Positions 31,360 through 43,599 of a stretch of DNA of 64,000 bases are shown here, piece by piece. Position 1 is the first letter of the stretch. The number at the start of each line of letters is the position of its first letter. The DNA is from Halisarca cf. caerulea (Eukaryota; Porifera; Demospongiae; Chondrillida; Halisarcidae): the NCBI GenBank assembly GCA_963170055.1, contig CAUJGJ010000040.1, positions 2,995,301 through 3,059,300 on the forward strand, read 5' to 3'. The notes beneath the pieces were generated by a model that was not told the origin of the DNA, did not search any database, and worked only from the letters and a program-made list of their open reading frames with translations. A program made the translations under genes and the position numbers.

Positions 31360-32650
31360 AAACTAACACTTGATATAATATGAATGGGCTGGGTGTACAT
31401 GTTTAGCTGATCGAATCTCTATCTGGATCCGAGAAATATAATCCAACCTGCAGTGGTGGATGTTGCAATTGATCATGACTCAATTTAATAATTATAATAA
31501 TTATAATAACAACATAATCTAATATAATTAATACTATTGATCATGCAGTATATGCACACTCGTGACCATGTACCTTGCCACCCTAGCTGTATGCTTTCCG
31601 TAGGTACTGTATATATATATATTATAATATATGCAAATATTCACAATAAAAAAGATCGATTCGTTTGCATGCAAGTTGTTGTCCTGCTTGTGTAGTAGGT
31701 AGTGCATTGAAATTCGGATAAAATATATATTATACAGTATAGGGAAGGAGAGAGAATAAAATAGGGAAAATACAGGAGCATGATCCACCAACTTGTAATC
31801 ATCAATAGTGAGTTTATCGGAAGTAAAAGTTTATACAAATTTGAAGAAGATTACAGTTAATTAACTTGAAACGGAACCGTTCTCACCATTTCTTTTCTTA
31901 GGCAGAATAAAAAGTTCAGCTCATCAGTAATCCCTACAGTGCAACAAGCGATTTCAAGGGCATTTGCTCTTACAAAACCATGCAGAGGATACCTATAAAT
32001 AACCCAAAAATTTACAATAAATACACAAAACCTAACCGTCGTTCAGGTCTATAGCATCAGTTCAGATCCGGCCATTTTAAGATGAGCAGTCACCAATGCG
32101 TCACAAATGGTCATCCATTGCATGGTCACGCAAATCGCACATCACACATGATCTGGCTCGCAAAGGCATTACAATGTAATCACATTTCTTATTACCACAG
32201 AAACGCCCCTCTAAAATTCAATGTGCACATAACCTACCTAGGTGGCTGCCTAGCAGCTGGTCAACACAGCATCTGTCCTGTCGGAACCACTGGTAAATTG
32301 CTGATCATGAGTTGCGGCCATGGGCACTTATATTAGCACCTCAGGGCTTGCGATGCACATGTTCAAATTACATAATGCTAAAAGAGGCCCTAAGCTTGTA
32401 ACCTAATGTTCACGCATCATGGGTCTTATAAGGGGTGAGGCATTGTAGAGCCAATAAATTGGCTATTGGACCTTAATCATTATGCTGAGTTAAAATTAAT
32501 AGTGATTGCAGTCCTAATGGGGGCTCCAAGCTTGTAACCTTCAATCTGTGTAGGGTCCTCATGCATAGTTTTGTTGGACTGATGTGACACTGTGTATTAA
32601 TTTAAGGTAAATGAGTGTACATATTAACATTTATTACAAAGATAGTGCTG
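31360..32650. other. No gene seen
   Basis: AT-rich sequence with TTATAATAAT runs near 31485-31510. The motif CCAAGCTTGTAACCT, or a variant, occurs twice (32390, 32525), perhaps an old repeat. No coding frame was recognised. Confidence 0.4.
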
Positions 32651-32659
32651 TCTGTTCTT

Positions 32660-33060
32660 CTAATCACAGGCTAAAGTGTTTACAATATACTTTCTCTCCT
32701 CACAGGTCTCAGTACATAGGTCAACATAGTTTGAAGCTGGCGGCAAGTTGTAGTTCACAACGTTGTCTGCACTATAGGAGGGACAGGTGATGGCAGTCCA
32801 CTGTGGAGAGGTTACAGAACCTGCAATTGCAAGGATAAGGACAATAAATGAGGACACATTGAATGTAATCTGGCTCAAAGGAGGGTATTCTAAAAGTTGG
32901 GCCCCCTGCATACTATAATATATAGTTTACAACATTATACTTTCTCTCCTCACAGGTCTCAGTATAGATTGAAGATGCCAAGTTGAAGTTCTCAAAGTTG
33001 TCCGGACTAAAGGAGGGACGGTTGATGTCAGTCCACTGTGGAGAGGTTACAGAACCTCAG
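32660..33060 (-). CDS. Repeated small exons encoding SVTSPQWT motif
   Basis: Two related units lie in tandem. Unit one (about 32700-32822) follows acceptor aattgcag| in phase 1 and reads SVTSPQWTAITCPSYSADN then NYNLPPASNYVDL. Unit two (about 32945-33060) reads SVTSPQWTDINRPSFSPDN then FENFNLASSI. Upstream of unit one the frame is open for MQGAQLLEYPPLSQITFNVS and a hydrophobic run (FIVLILAIAG) like a signal peptide, but it may be intron. The end of unit one repeats TETCEERKY. No family is recognised. Both units are duplicated at 35330-35690. Confidence 0.35.
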
Positions 33061-34044
33061 TGCCCATACACTCTTTCATGGACTTGTTGACACTCAAGTC
33101 CACGGGCTGTAATCTATCAGTGCAGTTTGCAGGTACACTTACGAAATGGATAGTAATCTCTTCTACGATTCTCACGATCCCCTCTATTCGTTGGCTATTG
33201 AAAACATCAAAAATTGCTAGAGCCGCTTGATCCACTGGGAGCTCAAGTTCCTTACATCTGTCTTGCACATACAGTAAGATGATCGTTTTGATGTATTCAA
33301 TCATCTTGACTTCATTCGACCAGTGGTTGGGGGTGTATGTTACATGCCCTTCAGGAAACCTGTCACAAGGCAAACAAGCTGTGGTCTTTGCCTGGTAGAT
33401 AAACTGCAGAGGAAGAAATTTGCAAGACATTGCACCACGTGACAGTACAGCTGTAATTTGCTGCTTGTTACCCAGTTCCACTATCTCAACTCTTTTGGCT
33501 TCTTTAGCTTCTATTGTCCATGATGAACCGGGGACAATACTGATGCCAGTCTGGTCCCACTTGAAGACAAGCTCTGGTTGGATATCCTCCATCTCCATAA
33601 TGGCATTTACATAGAAGATAAACTGCTCTTTGACAGCTTCAAAATTTTTCACCAATGCATGATCGAGCTACCTCTTCACTTCACAAAATTCATCCTGTAG
33701 AGAAGTGACTTAAGCCAGTTGCTGGTGATGTTAATAGGGCCACCATTTTCTCCAAGAAGATTTCTGTCCGCCTTTCGGACAATGGCTGTTGCTGTTGCCA
33801 TTGTGATGGACGATGTCACAATACCTCCGTCTTCACGCAGAGCTTTGATGCAGGCTTGAACTTGTGCATCTAACTGTTTTTCAAGAAGTAGGGGCCTCCC
33901 AAGCTTCTTTACAGGCAACGCTGTGACCGAAATGTCCGCCTTGCCCGCTTTCCGCACACGTTTGAGCTCGGCCATGTACTTCGTCTTCCCCGTCTGTATA
34001 GTCGTGACTTTCAATTCGGCATGACCAGTGTGGAGAAGTGTCAT
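33047..34044 (-). pseudogene. pogo/Tigger-type transposase, broken
   Basis: N-part 34044-33676: KTKYMAELKRVRKAGK, KKLGRPLLLEKQLDAQVQAC, ADRNLLGENGGPINITSNWL, the DNA-binding region of pogo-like transposases. A TGA after MNFVK (about 33673) and a frame change follow. C-part 33655-33047: FKWDQTGISIVPGSSWT, KQQITAVLSRGAMSCKFLPL, HVTYTPNHWSNEVKMIEYIK, ALAIFDVFNSQRIEGIV, CTDRLQPVDLSVNKSMKEC. The catalytic acids of a DDE_1 nuclease are present (WDQTG, IFDVF, PVDLSVN). The frame ends abruptly at GTEVL where the SVTSPQWT repeat begins, so the C-terminus is lost. Member of the Tc1/mariner superfamily; inactive. Confidence 0.9.
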
Positions 34045-34590
34045 ATGGCGGCTTGGTTGCCATGCAAAGAGGCATGCTTCCCAATCGCAGTCGGCTGCTC
34101 CAGTGAAAATTTAGAGTAGTAGTAGATTCATTGCTAATTCTTTGGTTCTGAATGTATACCTTTAACGCACCATCGTCATATCATGTAAGCATCAACCAAG
34201 GAAACATGAACACTGAAAATGGGAATACTACTTATTCGCTGATTGGATACAGGTACTTAATATATAAATGTACCCAGTAGTACACAAAATCAAAGGTCAA
34301 GAAGACAATAATTGAACTCTTGCATGCGTAGTAAGCCAATGAACACCATCCCAGATATTAATCGTGCATTAGCTTGCATGCATAGTTTCAACAGTAAGCA
34401 ATGGTGTTGTCATGTGATCAGGTAAACACATGTACAGTAACACATCAAAAAACAATAAAAACAACAAACACAACATGTGGATAAACAGCATCAGTTACAA
34501 ACAGGACCTTGGTCACATCACATGATACAACAATACTGTACATTGGTACTGTGTATAGGATGGAGGGAGTGGGAGTGGTGGGGAACTTAC

Positions 34591-34623
34591 ATGTTTGAGT
34601 ACTCCTCGGTTCCAGATCGTCAA
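34591..34623 (-). CDS. Microexon cassette 1 (33 nt)
   Basis: Acceptor tgtttacttgcag|, donor |gtaagttcc. Only phase 1 is open: DDLEPRSTQT between split codons. The intron past the donor is the conserved ~120 bp block (CACCACTCCCACTCCC ... CATGTGATGTGACCAAGG) shared by all six cassettes. The exon is identical to the one at 36464-36496, within the segmental duplication. Confidence 0.55.
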
Positions 34624-34916
34624 CTGCAAGTAAACAATATATAAATACTAATAAAATATTGTAACAGATTGATAATACTTTACTTTCCAAAATGTACATT
34701 ATTATAATTTCCTAGCACAACATTAGCATCCTGAGTGAGATGGGTATAAGGCTATACAGTACATGGGGCTACATGGACACTGATCTGGGTGAACTGTGCG
34801 AATTCCCACATCGTGCAGCACAACCAACCTACCTCTATGCTCTAGCCCTATGTACGTCTCGTTCTTTGCAACAAACACTTATTTCAGAGACATTTCGAAA
34901 ATTGTAACTTCACAGG

Positions 34917-35337
34917 GTATTCATTTCAGTCCTCGCGTATAACAGTAAAATGGCCGTCGCGACATTTGACTAAATTTCATAGCATATTATGCCTCCAATA
35001 CGAATAAACTTATACAATACACTTTATAAAATTAAACAAATGTTATTGGTAGGAACACCCGAAGACGAAAATGTACGAAACAGACAAGTTTGAGGCAACA
35101 ACAAAGGAGCCATAAACTTTCGGTAAAAGACAGAAATTGCCATTTCCGGAGGAGAAGATGACCCTCTAGCTTCATAAAATTTACTTCAGTCGCTAGCAAA
35201 ATATCTGAACTATATGAATTTGCTTGTTGTTCATTATTATAACCTTGCTAAAACCATTTATTTGGAAAAAGACACTATTTTGGTGCCCAAATCACTAAAA
35301 AATAGAAACAAATACGGTATTTATTTTCGCTTACATA
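34917..35337. mobile_element. Family E fragment (left part)
   Basis: Begins CACAGGGTATTCATTTCAGT and follows 42179-42600 closely (AAATGGCCGTCGCGA, AGGAACACCCGAAGA, GAGCCATAAACTTTCGG), then stops at the edge of segmental duplication copy 2. A shorter piece recurs at 36553-36680. Confidence 0.8.
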
Positions 35338-35662
35338 GGTCAACATAGTTTGAAGTTGCCAAGTTGTCGCTCACAAAGTTGTCTGCACTATAGGAGGGAC
35401 AGGTGATGGCAGTCCACTGTGGAGAGGTTACAGAACCTGCAATTGCAAGGATAAGGACAATAAATGAGGACACATTGAATGTAATCTGGCTCAAAGGAGG
35501 GTATTCTAAAAGTTGGGCCCCCTGCATACTATAATATATAGTTTACAACATTATACTTTCTCTCCACACAGGTCTCAGTATAGATTGAAGATGCCAAGTT
35601 GAAGTTCTCAAAGTTGTCCGGACTAAAGGAGGGACGGTTGATGTCAGTCCACTGTGGAGAGG

Positions 35663-35938
35663 TTACAGAACCTCAGTGCCCATACACTCTTTCATGGACT
35701 TGCTGACACTCAAGTCCACGGGTTGTAATCTATCAGTGCAGTTTGCAGGTACACTTACGAAATGGATAGTAATCTCTTCTACGATTCTCACGATCCCCTC
35801 TATTCGTTGGCTATTGAAAACATCAAAAATTGCTAGAGCCGCTTGATCCACTAGGAGCTCAAGTTCCTTACATCTGTCTTGCACATACAGTAAGATGATC
35901 GTTTTGATGTATTCAATCATCTTGACTTCATTCGACCA
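35663..35938 (-). pseudogene. pogo transposase C-terminal fragment (duplicate)
   Basis: Repeats KMIEYIKTIILLYVQDRCKE through CTDRLQPVDLSVSKSMKEC of the copy at 33047-33340 with few changes (LELLVD for LELPVD, VSKS for VNKS). It carries two of the three catalytic acids only. Part of segmental duplication copy 2. Confidence 0.88.
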
Positions 35939-36463
35939 GTGGTTGACCAGTGACCAATCGCAGTCGGCTGCTCCAGTGAAAATTTAGAGTAGTAGTAGAT
36001 TCATTGCTAATTCTTTGGTTCTGAATGTATACCTTCAACACACCATCGTCATATCATGTAAGTACCAACCAAGGAAACATGAACACTGAAAATGGGAATA
36101 CTACTTATTCGCTGATTGGATACAGGTACTTCATATATAAATGTACCCAGTAGTACACAAAATCAAAGGTCAAGAAGACAATAATTGAACTCTTGCATGC
36201 GTAGTAAGCCAAAGAACACCATCCCAGATATTAATCGTGCATTAGCTTGCATGCATAGTTTCAACAGTAAGCAATGGTGTTGTCATGTGATCAGATACAC
36301 ACATGTACAGTAACACATCAAAAAACAATAAAAACAACAAAAACAACATGTAGATGAACAGCATCAGTTACAAACAGAAACTTGGTCACATCACATGATA
36401 CAACAATACTGTACATTGGTACTGTGTATAGGATGGAGTGGATGGGAGTGGTGAGGAACTTAC

Positions 36464-36496
36464 ATGTTTGAGTACTCCTCGGTTCCAGATCGTCAA
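36464..36496 (-). CDS. Microexon cassette 2 (33 nt)
   Basis: Same exon as 34591-34623 (DDLEPRSTQT in phase 1), with acceptor ttacttgcag| and donor |gtaagttcc. Its flanking intron differs from cassette 1 by a few bases only. Confidence 0.55.
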
Positions 36497-36679
36497 CTGC
36501 AAGTAAACAATATATAAATACTAATAAAATATTGTAACAGATTGATAATACTTAACTTAAATGTACGAAACAGACAAGTTTGAGGCAACAACAAAGGAGC
36601 CATAAACTTTCGGTAAACGACAGAAATCGCCATTTCCGGAGAAGATGACCCTCTAGCTTCATAAAATTTACTTCATCTA

Positions 36680-38613
36680 GTATGAATGATTCTGGCAGCT
36701 TAATGCGATTTATAATCGGACAGTTGCCTCATATCTTTTCATTTGCAGCAAAAAGTCCTATTCTATTTCCAAGAGATTCTACAAGGTAGTCAAGAGAAAA
36801 TTTACATAACATAGTAGATGTTTCAGAGATAGCTGAAGAAGTGGATGCTAGAATTTTACCACCCAGCAACAAATACCTTGGCACACTACACGCATTTATT
36901 TGACAAAAAAATGGAATAACACGCTATTTCTCCAGTTTACATGCATTTCTCCAGTTTAAATGGGGTATAAGTCTATGATTTTTTCCGCAAAACTCGATTG
37001 TGCTATTGCAGTTCAAAATTATGGACATTGTAACTAGTATGCATAGAACACTGTAGGTGGCCGAGTCAGACAGAGTAAAAATGACATGTATTATTTGTGG
37101 TAACAAATTGGCATCGAGAAATCGCTTCAATACCATAAAGCAGGTACGCAGTTTGGAGCTTTTAATCAAATTTCAAGCTTGGCACAAGCTTTCAAACCTT
37201 CTTTGCCTCCACTTTGAGGGTTTAAGGGAGTATTCCCAACTCTAGAATGATAATATTTAGGATGATGTTCAGATTGACTAGTTAGTTATAGTTCTTCACT
37301 GCATGGTGGGTATGTTCATGTACAATGAGCTCACAACAGAAACATAAAATCTTCACATTAGACACATCCAGCAAAAATTAAATACACCAACTGACTAATT
37401 CCACATAAAGATAATCGTCAACTGCCTATGTCTGCAAAAATGTAGTACTGTAGAAATTCGAAACGCATCATATGCTCAGATTTCGTTACAATCTACCAGC
37501 ATATTGATTTTTGAAAAGAATACTTTAGCAAATCCCAAAATTTGAGAAGGCCATTTTTTACTGAGGCTATGGTGGTCAAGTAGCTTTATAGTGTGTATTG
37601 TGCAAAGTAAATGGCTCAACATGAAGAAGTTTACCCCATTTCGACTTTAGTCAAAGATTCAAGGTTACCTTATAAGCTTTACTTTGAAATGGGGCCATCA
37701 AGCTTTGAGAGTGCATACTTCGTATAGACAGACTAGCTTTCTGAGAAACAGGTAATAAAATCTCAGTGCCAACTACAATTGAACCTAATCAATTGCAACA
37801 ATGAGCAATGTTGCAGCTGTGTACAATTCTAGTACTACCAAACCTGTGGATTTTTGGAATGAAGTTGTAAATTTTTGAAAACCAAAGCTTTCCAGAAGGT
37901 TGGGATGTTCATGAAATTCACAAAAACATTACTCTGTTAAAATTTCCCTTCATTTGGTAGCACTGTTTTGTATCAGTGTGGTGTAGAACTTGCACATAGC
38001 ACACAGCGATCTAACGAATTCTTTGAGAATAACTTCAACAGAACCAATCAGTATTCTTCATGCCCTTGCACAATTCTCACCTAATAATGCACCCTTATCT
38101 GAGGTACCACTTTTCTGTTCCTGACTGCTGGCTGTCTGTGCTACACATGTACAAGGCAACAATGAGAATAAGCAAAACTGGCAATGAACCTCGCAAAATA
38201 TATGCATATTGGTTTTATCTTCATATCATTGCCAACATGACGTGTGACACTATTGTCAAATTGTCTTTACTGTGGAACGTACGTATATAGAGAGAATGAA
38301 ACTGTGAATAGGCAGGATTCAAATGCTAAGAGCATGATGCAAGACAGCAGACAATGTTTTTTAACGTTACACATATACAAGGCTATGGTGAAGATCAGTA
38401 AAGTGAACTGAGAGTGAAACTCATATAATATATATATTGGTATTATCTTCATATCAACAAAATTTAATTGTGTGATATATGGTCAAAATTTCTGTATGTG
38501 TAGAAAGATTGTATATACCATATATTTTAGCATGACATCATGAAACGTGTTCATACCGTGGCTCATTGTCTTGTTGTATGTGGCGTACATAAAAATAGTA
38601 CATTTTGTCAACA
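36680..38613. other. No gene seen
   Basis: AT-rich DNA without a recognised frame or repeat. ORF-length stretches near 37057 and 38060 have no similarity I can name and no splice-site support. Confidence 0.4.
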
Positions 38614-39373
38614 CAGGTATGTTATGGCAGAATTGAGGCTAAAAGGGGGCGTTTTGTGGTTTAACAAGCTATGCGATTAGATTATTACGCCTCCGACAGT
38701 TTATCACGGTCTGGCCATGTGACCACAGCTTAAACACGACAATTATACGTCATTATAGGCTAATACGCGCGAGTATTTGAAGAGTTTGCCTTCGTGGACA
38801 TGTGATATCATGTGACAAATGCCTAAAGAAGCACTCCAGTCCACAAGGATTTTATGGCGAAAAAGGCGCGGGTCTAGATCTCTATGTAGACACTTAAAAC
38901 TTTGTCAGATTATCGCTGAAGGGCTGAACTTGAAATTCTGATTTGGGGAAGATTGTCGATCCATCTGTTCAGTTTATGTGCAGCCATTTGTTGCCATAGC
39001 CGTTCTTCGTGATCAGAAATCCTTGGACATAACAGCCGTGGAATGGATCAGCGTTTTCCCCAAATCAGAAAGTAAGATTTGGACATGTTCTGTCTTCTGA
39101 ATTCACTTGCGCGTTTAAATTCAGTTGTCTAGACCCGCGCCTTTTGCGTTTTTTGCTTATTTTAGTATGTTTAAAAATCGACCATGTACAGCACGTACAA
39201 TATGTTTTTATTTCTTTAAATTACATATGCACAAAATAGGAATGTTCGAAATACTATCTAGATGCTTTCTTCAGTCTTTCCACTTTCAGGAAGAGAAAAC
39301 AAGGCATTTTATACTAGCCATTCGAAAGCGGCAGCCATTTTGTTTTATGGCGAAAAGTGCCATAACATACCTG
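38614..39373. mobile_element. Family A element, copy 2 (760 bp)
   Basis: Begins CAGGTATGTTATGGC and ends GCCATAACATACCTG. It is almost the exact reverse complement of 9636-10394, including internal CCAAATCAGAA pairs and GGACATAACAGCCGTGGA. Noncoding. Confidence 0.88.
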
Positions 39374-40197
39374 CGAAGGTTACGAAAGAAGTATGAATCT
39401 ATATCTATCATTAAATCGTAATATGTTGTATCATATTTTCAGTCAGGTTTGTCTGCCATGTCCCAAAGGTCGTTTTCATCCCTGTCAGACACCATGAATG
39501 GATAACTATTTGAAGAAGATTGCGTCAGTTTCAATTGCACAGATTATGTATGGAGCTGAAATTGAAACCTCAACTGAGAAAGTGAAGGTCATATAATAAG
39601 TTCACAGCACAAAACATAAACTGCATAGCCACAATACACATACAATACACATGCCACAATAATTGAAAAACTCCAACTGCCTACATTATCTGCAATAATC
39701 CTCAACTGCTTCTGTCCACAACACTTTCCAAGCACATGACATCCTTTATTCTGAAGCTATCTTTATTTCTACTGAACTCTGGCTAAGAACAACCATGAAC
39801 TCACATAATTCCAAAAGTTCAAGTGAATTATTCAGAACAAAGTCATGTACAGTCTTTGGGCAAGATCTAATTCTCTGATCCTGAAAAAAGGATTCACCCC
39901 CCCCCCCCCCCTTCTCCCATACTACACACCATCTCCCTATCGCATGCCTGGACCAACCAATGAAAGTGTGCAAATATAATGACAGAAGAATGTGACAGTC
40001 ATAGCCAACAGTACAACACATGCAACCGGGCACACATATACACAAGCATAATATACATCAAAACAATAAAGTTAACACAACATGTGGATAAACATCATCA
40101 GTTACAAACAGAACCTTGGTCACATCACATGATACAACAATACTGTACATTGGTACTGTGTATAGGATGGAGGGAGTGGGAGTGGTGGGGAACTTAC

Positions 40198-40218
40198 TTC
40201 TTCTAATCTCTTCCTCCT
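40198..40218 (-). CDS. Microexon cassette 3 (21 nt)
   Basis: Acceptor ggttacttgcag|, donor |gtaagttcc. Phase 1 encodes EEEIRR; phase 2 meets a TAG. The same conserved intron block follows the donor (40070-40197 on the plus strand). Confidence 0.55.
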
Positions 40219-40495
40219 CTGCAAGTAACCAATAGAAACATCATAAAATATAGTACAAAAAATGTGTTATGTGTGTAACATTTATTTATGACAAAAGATT
40301 ATAATATTATTATTACTGGAAGCCCTATTACCGTATACTGTATTGTCTAAAAATTCGGCATTCAATCTATAAGTTTGTCCAAAAATATCTTTCTACTACA
40401 AATTATTCTAAAGTTAGTCAAGATATCCTGTCTCCAAGTAATTGTTGTTTTTATTCTAACATTACGCCATGCCTTCTATAATCTAACGGGGAGGT

Positions 40496-43002
40496 GTGCT
40501 CCCCGTTTGGAGCTATTTCGGCATGTCTTCAGGAGCGAATCAAGATGAATCACCCATTTCGCGCAGATCACTGCGTTTACCTCTTTCACCGTACACTCCT
40601 TCAACCCCAGACTACATGGACACTGACCCAGAAGATGACGGCACTGTGTATCGGAGTCCCATTGATTCAGAAGTTGTCCAGATCAGCTCTAGCCCAGACA
40701 AGGAACCTCCGAAGAACAAGCTAATCACTGATTATTTCGCAACCAAACAGAGTCAAATCCCAAGTAATCAACAAGGAATCCCAAACTTTTTGGCACATTT
40801 CAATCCATGCAGTGAACCGGCACACTAATCATACAGAAGGTGGTGATATTATTATTTCCGTGCAACCTGAACCCAAACAGCCACGATTGCAGACAGAGAA
40901 TGCCCCAGTAAAGAGACCAACTGTGTACCAAACTTACACTTAGGCTAAAAACTTGAGGTTGTAGCTTATGTGAAAGCCACTAGTGAATCTCTGGCTGCTG
41001 AGCACTTTAAAATGCCACGAACAACCATCTCAGGCTGGAGGGGCTTAGACTTGACGTCGAAAGCCAAGGCTAAAGGGAAACACAAAAAAGGGCAGCACCT
41101 GTGAAAAGAATCCAGTCGCGGCGGTAATCATATCCCAGGGAAGTCGACGAGGACATTTTATGCTGGATCCTGCAAAGAAGGGACTTACACTTGCCTGTTC
41201 AACGTGGATCCATCTGCCAGTACGTAAAGTCTTTGATTTTACCGCACAACCCACTTTTTTCTGCCTCCATTGGGTAGTTGGAGAAGTTTATGATTAGGCA
41301 TTCATCATCCTGAGATGGGCAACATCGATTCAGCAGAAGATGCCTGCTTAACTGCAGAAGAAGGTGGAAACCTTCCTACAGGAACTCACTGCTATTCGGA
41401 AACATCACCACTTCAGCAATGATTGTATGGTTCGACATGCCCGACAACTACACTGTTGCCAAAAAGGGCAATAGGCAAGTACACATTTGTGGCACTGGGT
41501 CTGACAAAAAGTGAATTTCTTTGGTATTAACTACAACTGCATCAGGGACACGTTGAAGCCATTGGTTATATTTTTTTAAGAAAGGACTTGTTTGATCTAC
41601 AGCAAAATTGTGGTGGTGTCCATGTAGCGCTTCTTTTGTCAAGTAATGGCCATGCACTGTTGATGGGAAATGAACACCTTTGGTTGAGCGTACTGTCTTC
41701 CCTTTCAAAGCACACTGAACTTGGACACTACCTTTTGGTATTTGACACATTCAGTGCTCATCTAACAGATGAAGTAACTGCAATGCTGGCAACGAAAAAT
41801 ATACGAACAGCTGTCATTCCTGGTGGATGCACAAGCAAGATCCAGCCTCTTGACATGTCGTTGAACAAACCGTTCAAAGCGATTGTGAAAAAGCAATAGG
41901 AGCAGCACATGCATGAACATGAAGCCATGGCAACTACATCCAACGGTAAGATTTATCAACCAACAAAATCAAACCTTGTAGGATGGGTGCATGAAACTGA
42001 TGATCATCTCTATGAACAGAAGAATGCAATTGTAAAAGTATATATTTAAGGTCTGTGGAATCAGCAATGCACTAGATGGAAGCGAAAACCATTTCATTAA
42101 TTGTGCCAACGACATTGTGGATATCACTATCCCATATGGTGCTGACCTTGATGCTGAAGACTCAGAGGATCCTTTTCACACAGGGTATTTATTTCAGCCC
42201 TCGGATATAACAGTAAAATGGCCGTCGCGAAACTTGACCAATTTTCTTAGCATATTATGATTCCAATACGAATAAACTTATACATTACACTTTATAAAAT
42301 TAAACAAATGTTATTTGTAGGAACACCCGAAGAAGAAAAAGTACGAAACAGAGAAGTTTGAGGCAACAACAAAGGAGCCATAAACTTTCGGTAAAAGACA
42401 GAAATTGCCATTTCCGGAGGAGAAGATGACCCTGTAGCTTCACGAAATTTACTTCAGTCGCTGGCAAAATATCTGAACTATATGAATTTGCTTGATGTTT
42501 ACTATTATAACCTTGTTAAAACCTTTTATTTGGAAAAAAGCACTTTTTGGTGCCCCGAAATCGGCAAAAATGGAAACAAATAAGGTAATTACTTTCGCTT
42601 ACCTTATTATAGCATTATTCTACAAGCAGAATCCTATAGCCAAGACTACATTAAATGGAAAAGTTAGACAAACAGGAAAGTTGTAGGGCATTTTCTCCTC
42701 CGGAAAAGCTGATTTCTCTTTGCCTATTAAAAAACGGCCATTTTGATGACGTATCGTGATGCGGGGCTGTGACATCACTAACATTGATATCTACTTATAA
42801 TGGGGCACTTTCAGTGACGTTCTCATTTGTATGACGTAGTTTACAATTTGTGGTGACGTTGTTTACTGTTAGGGGTGACGTTGTTTATAAATTTGGTGCG
42901 TGCACGCCCCAAATCCCAAGCAGCTGTGGGCTGAAATAAATGCCCTGTGCAGTCTGAGGATGACAGCAGCGACTCTGAAACAGACTCAGATAACTGATAG
43001 GT
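40496..43002 (+). pseudogene. Second pogo/Tigger-type transposase, degraded and interrupted
   Basis: Acidic N-terminus 40496-40828 (SSGANQDESPISRRSLRLPL, TDYFATKQSQIPSN). HTH region around 40960-41260 in shifting frames (MPRTTISGW, WILQRRDLHLPVQRGSICQY, NPLFSASIGWLEKFM). Catalytic region 41430-41900 (WFDMPDNYTVAKKG, LLVFDTFSAHLTDEV, IPGGCTSKIQPLDMSLNKPF). C-terminal part 41900-42178 (KQPTKSNLVGWVHE-like, FKVCGISNALDGSENHFI). The reading frame is cut at 42178 by a family E insertion and resumes at 42950 with SEDDSSDSETDSDN before the stop near 43000. There are many stops and frame changes. The family has DDE_1 endonuclease and CENP-B-like DNA-binding domains. Confidence 0.85.
42179..42949. mobile_element. 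Family E element, copy 1 (771 bp), in the pogo gene
   Basis: Termini CACAGGGTATTTATTTCAGC and GCTGAAATAAATGCCCTGTG; flanked by CA on both sides. Removing it and one CA restores an uninterrupted acidic reading frame (DPFQSEDDSS), so the boundaries are secure. No protein inside. Confidence 0.92.
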
Positions 43003-43171
43003 AATTGTTACAGTATCAGTGTTGTTTGAGCTACTTATAACTATGCATAAGTATTATGTTCATTTGCTACAATGTTCATAGATCATAAAAACAAAATTAT
43101 AATAGATAATTGTTATCTATGATCAGTATATTTACTGATTCACTATACGTATAACTGATCTAAGTACATTT

Positions 43172-43560
43172 GCACATTACCGTATTAGACATTATTATTC
43201 CTTGAAATGATCTCTTTGAGTATCTTGATATATGTTTCCTCTTGCCTGTGCACTTCAATTCACATGGAACATCCATGCCCCCTACATCCACACAGTACCT
43301 CCGTACCCCAATTACACTTGCTGTCATTGTACCATCATGTGCTAAGAAATAGTAGAAGGTCCGCATGTCTACGCATGGCAAATGACAGACTATCGTACCA
43401 TTTGTCTTCTTGCAGGCAATTGCAAATAGATCATGTTCGTTCTCTTAATTCTTCATACTCGCATTGTAGGATTCCTCCGACTACTGGATTCCATATGTCC
43501 TTGCAGATATGTTGGCCACAAACAAGCGATTTGAATGTAGTTTTGAATTCAGACACCATT
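43172..43560 (-). pseudogene. HIRAN-like domain remnant
   Basis: Two frames: VCGQHICKDIWNPVVGGILQ, then after a frame change NEHDLFAIACKKTNGTIVCH, RTFYYFLAHDGTMTASVIGV and DVPCELKCTGKRKHI. The pattern WxPxxGexLxCexE..N.hDpFAVav.k.g.iVGHvPr...FLxxgG.i...v.G.RR...DlpqgG.evPC resembles a HIRAN-like domain common in multicopy sponge and cnidarian genes. It has a frameshift near 43430 and no flanking exons were found, so it looks broken. Confidence 0.55.
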
Positions 43561-43599
43561 TAACAAATTGTGTAATATAGCCATATCTAAATATTCAGT

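Larger units (their letters stand above)
32700..34690. repeat. Segmental duplication, copy 1 (long form)
   Basis: 32700-33330 matches 35325-35945, and 34081-34690 matches 35950-36552. The 750 bp between them, holding the N-terminal half of the pogo transposase, is absent from copy 2. The order SVTSPQWT units, transposase end, microexon cassette is kept in both. Confidence 0.85.
35325..36552. repeat. Segmental duplication, copy 2 (with internal deletion)
   Basis: Same order as copy 1 but shortened: at about 35941-35950 the sequence jumps from the transposase C-part straight to the segment matching 34081 onward. It is followed, as copy 1 is, by family E sequence (36553). Confidence 0.85.
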
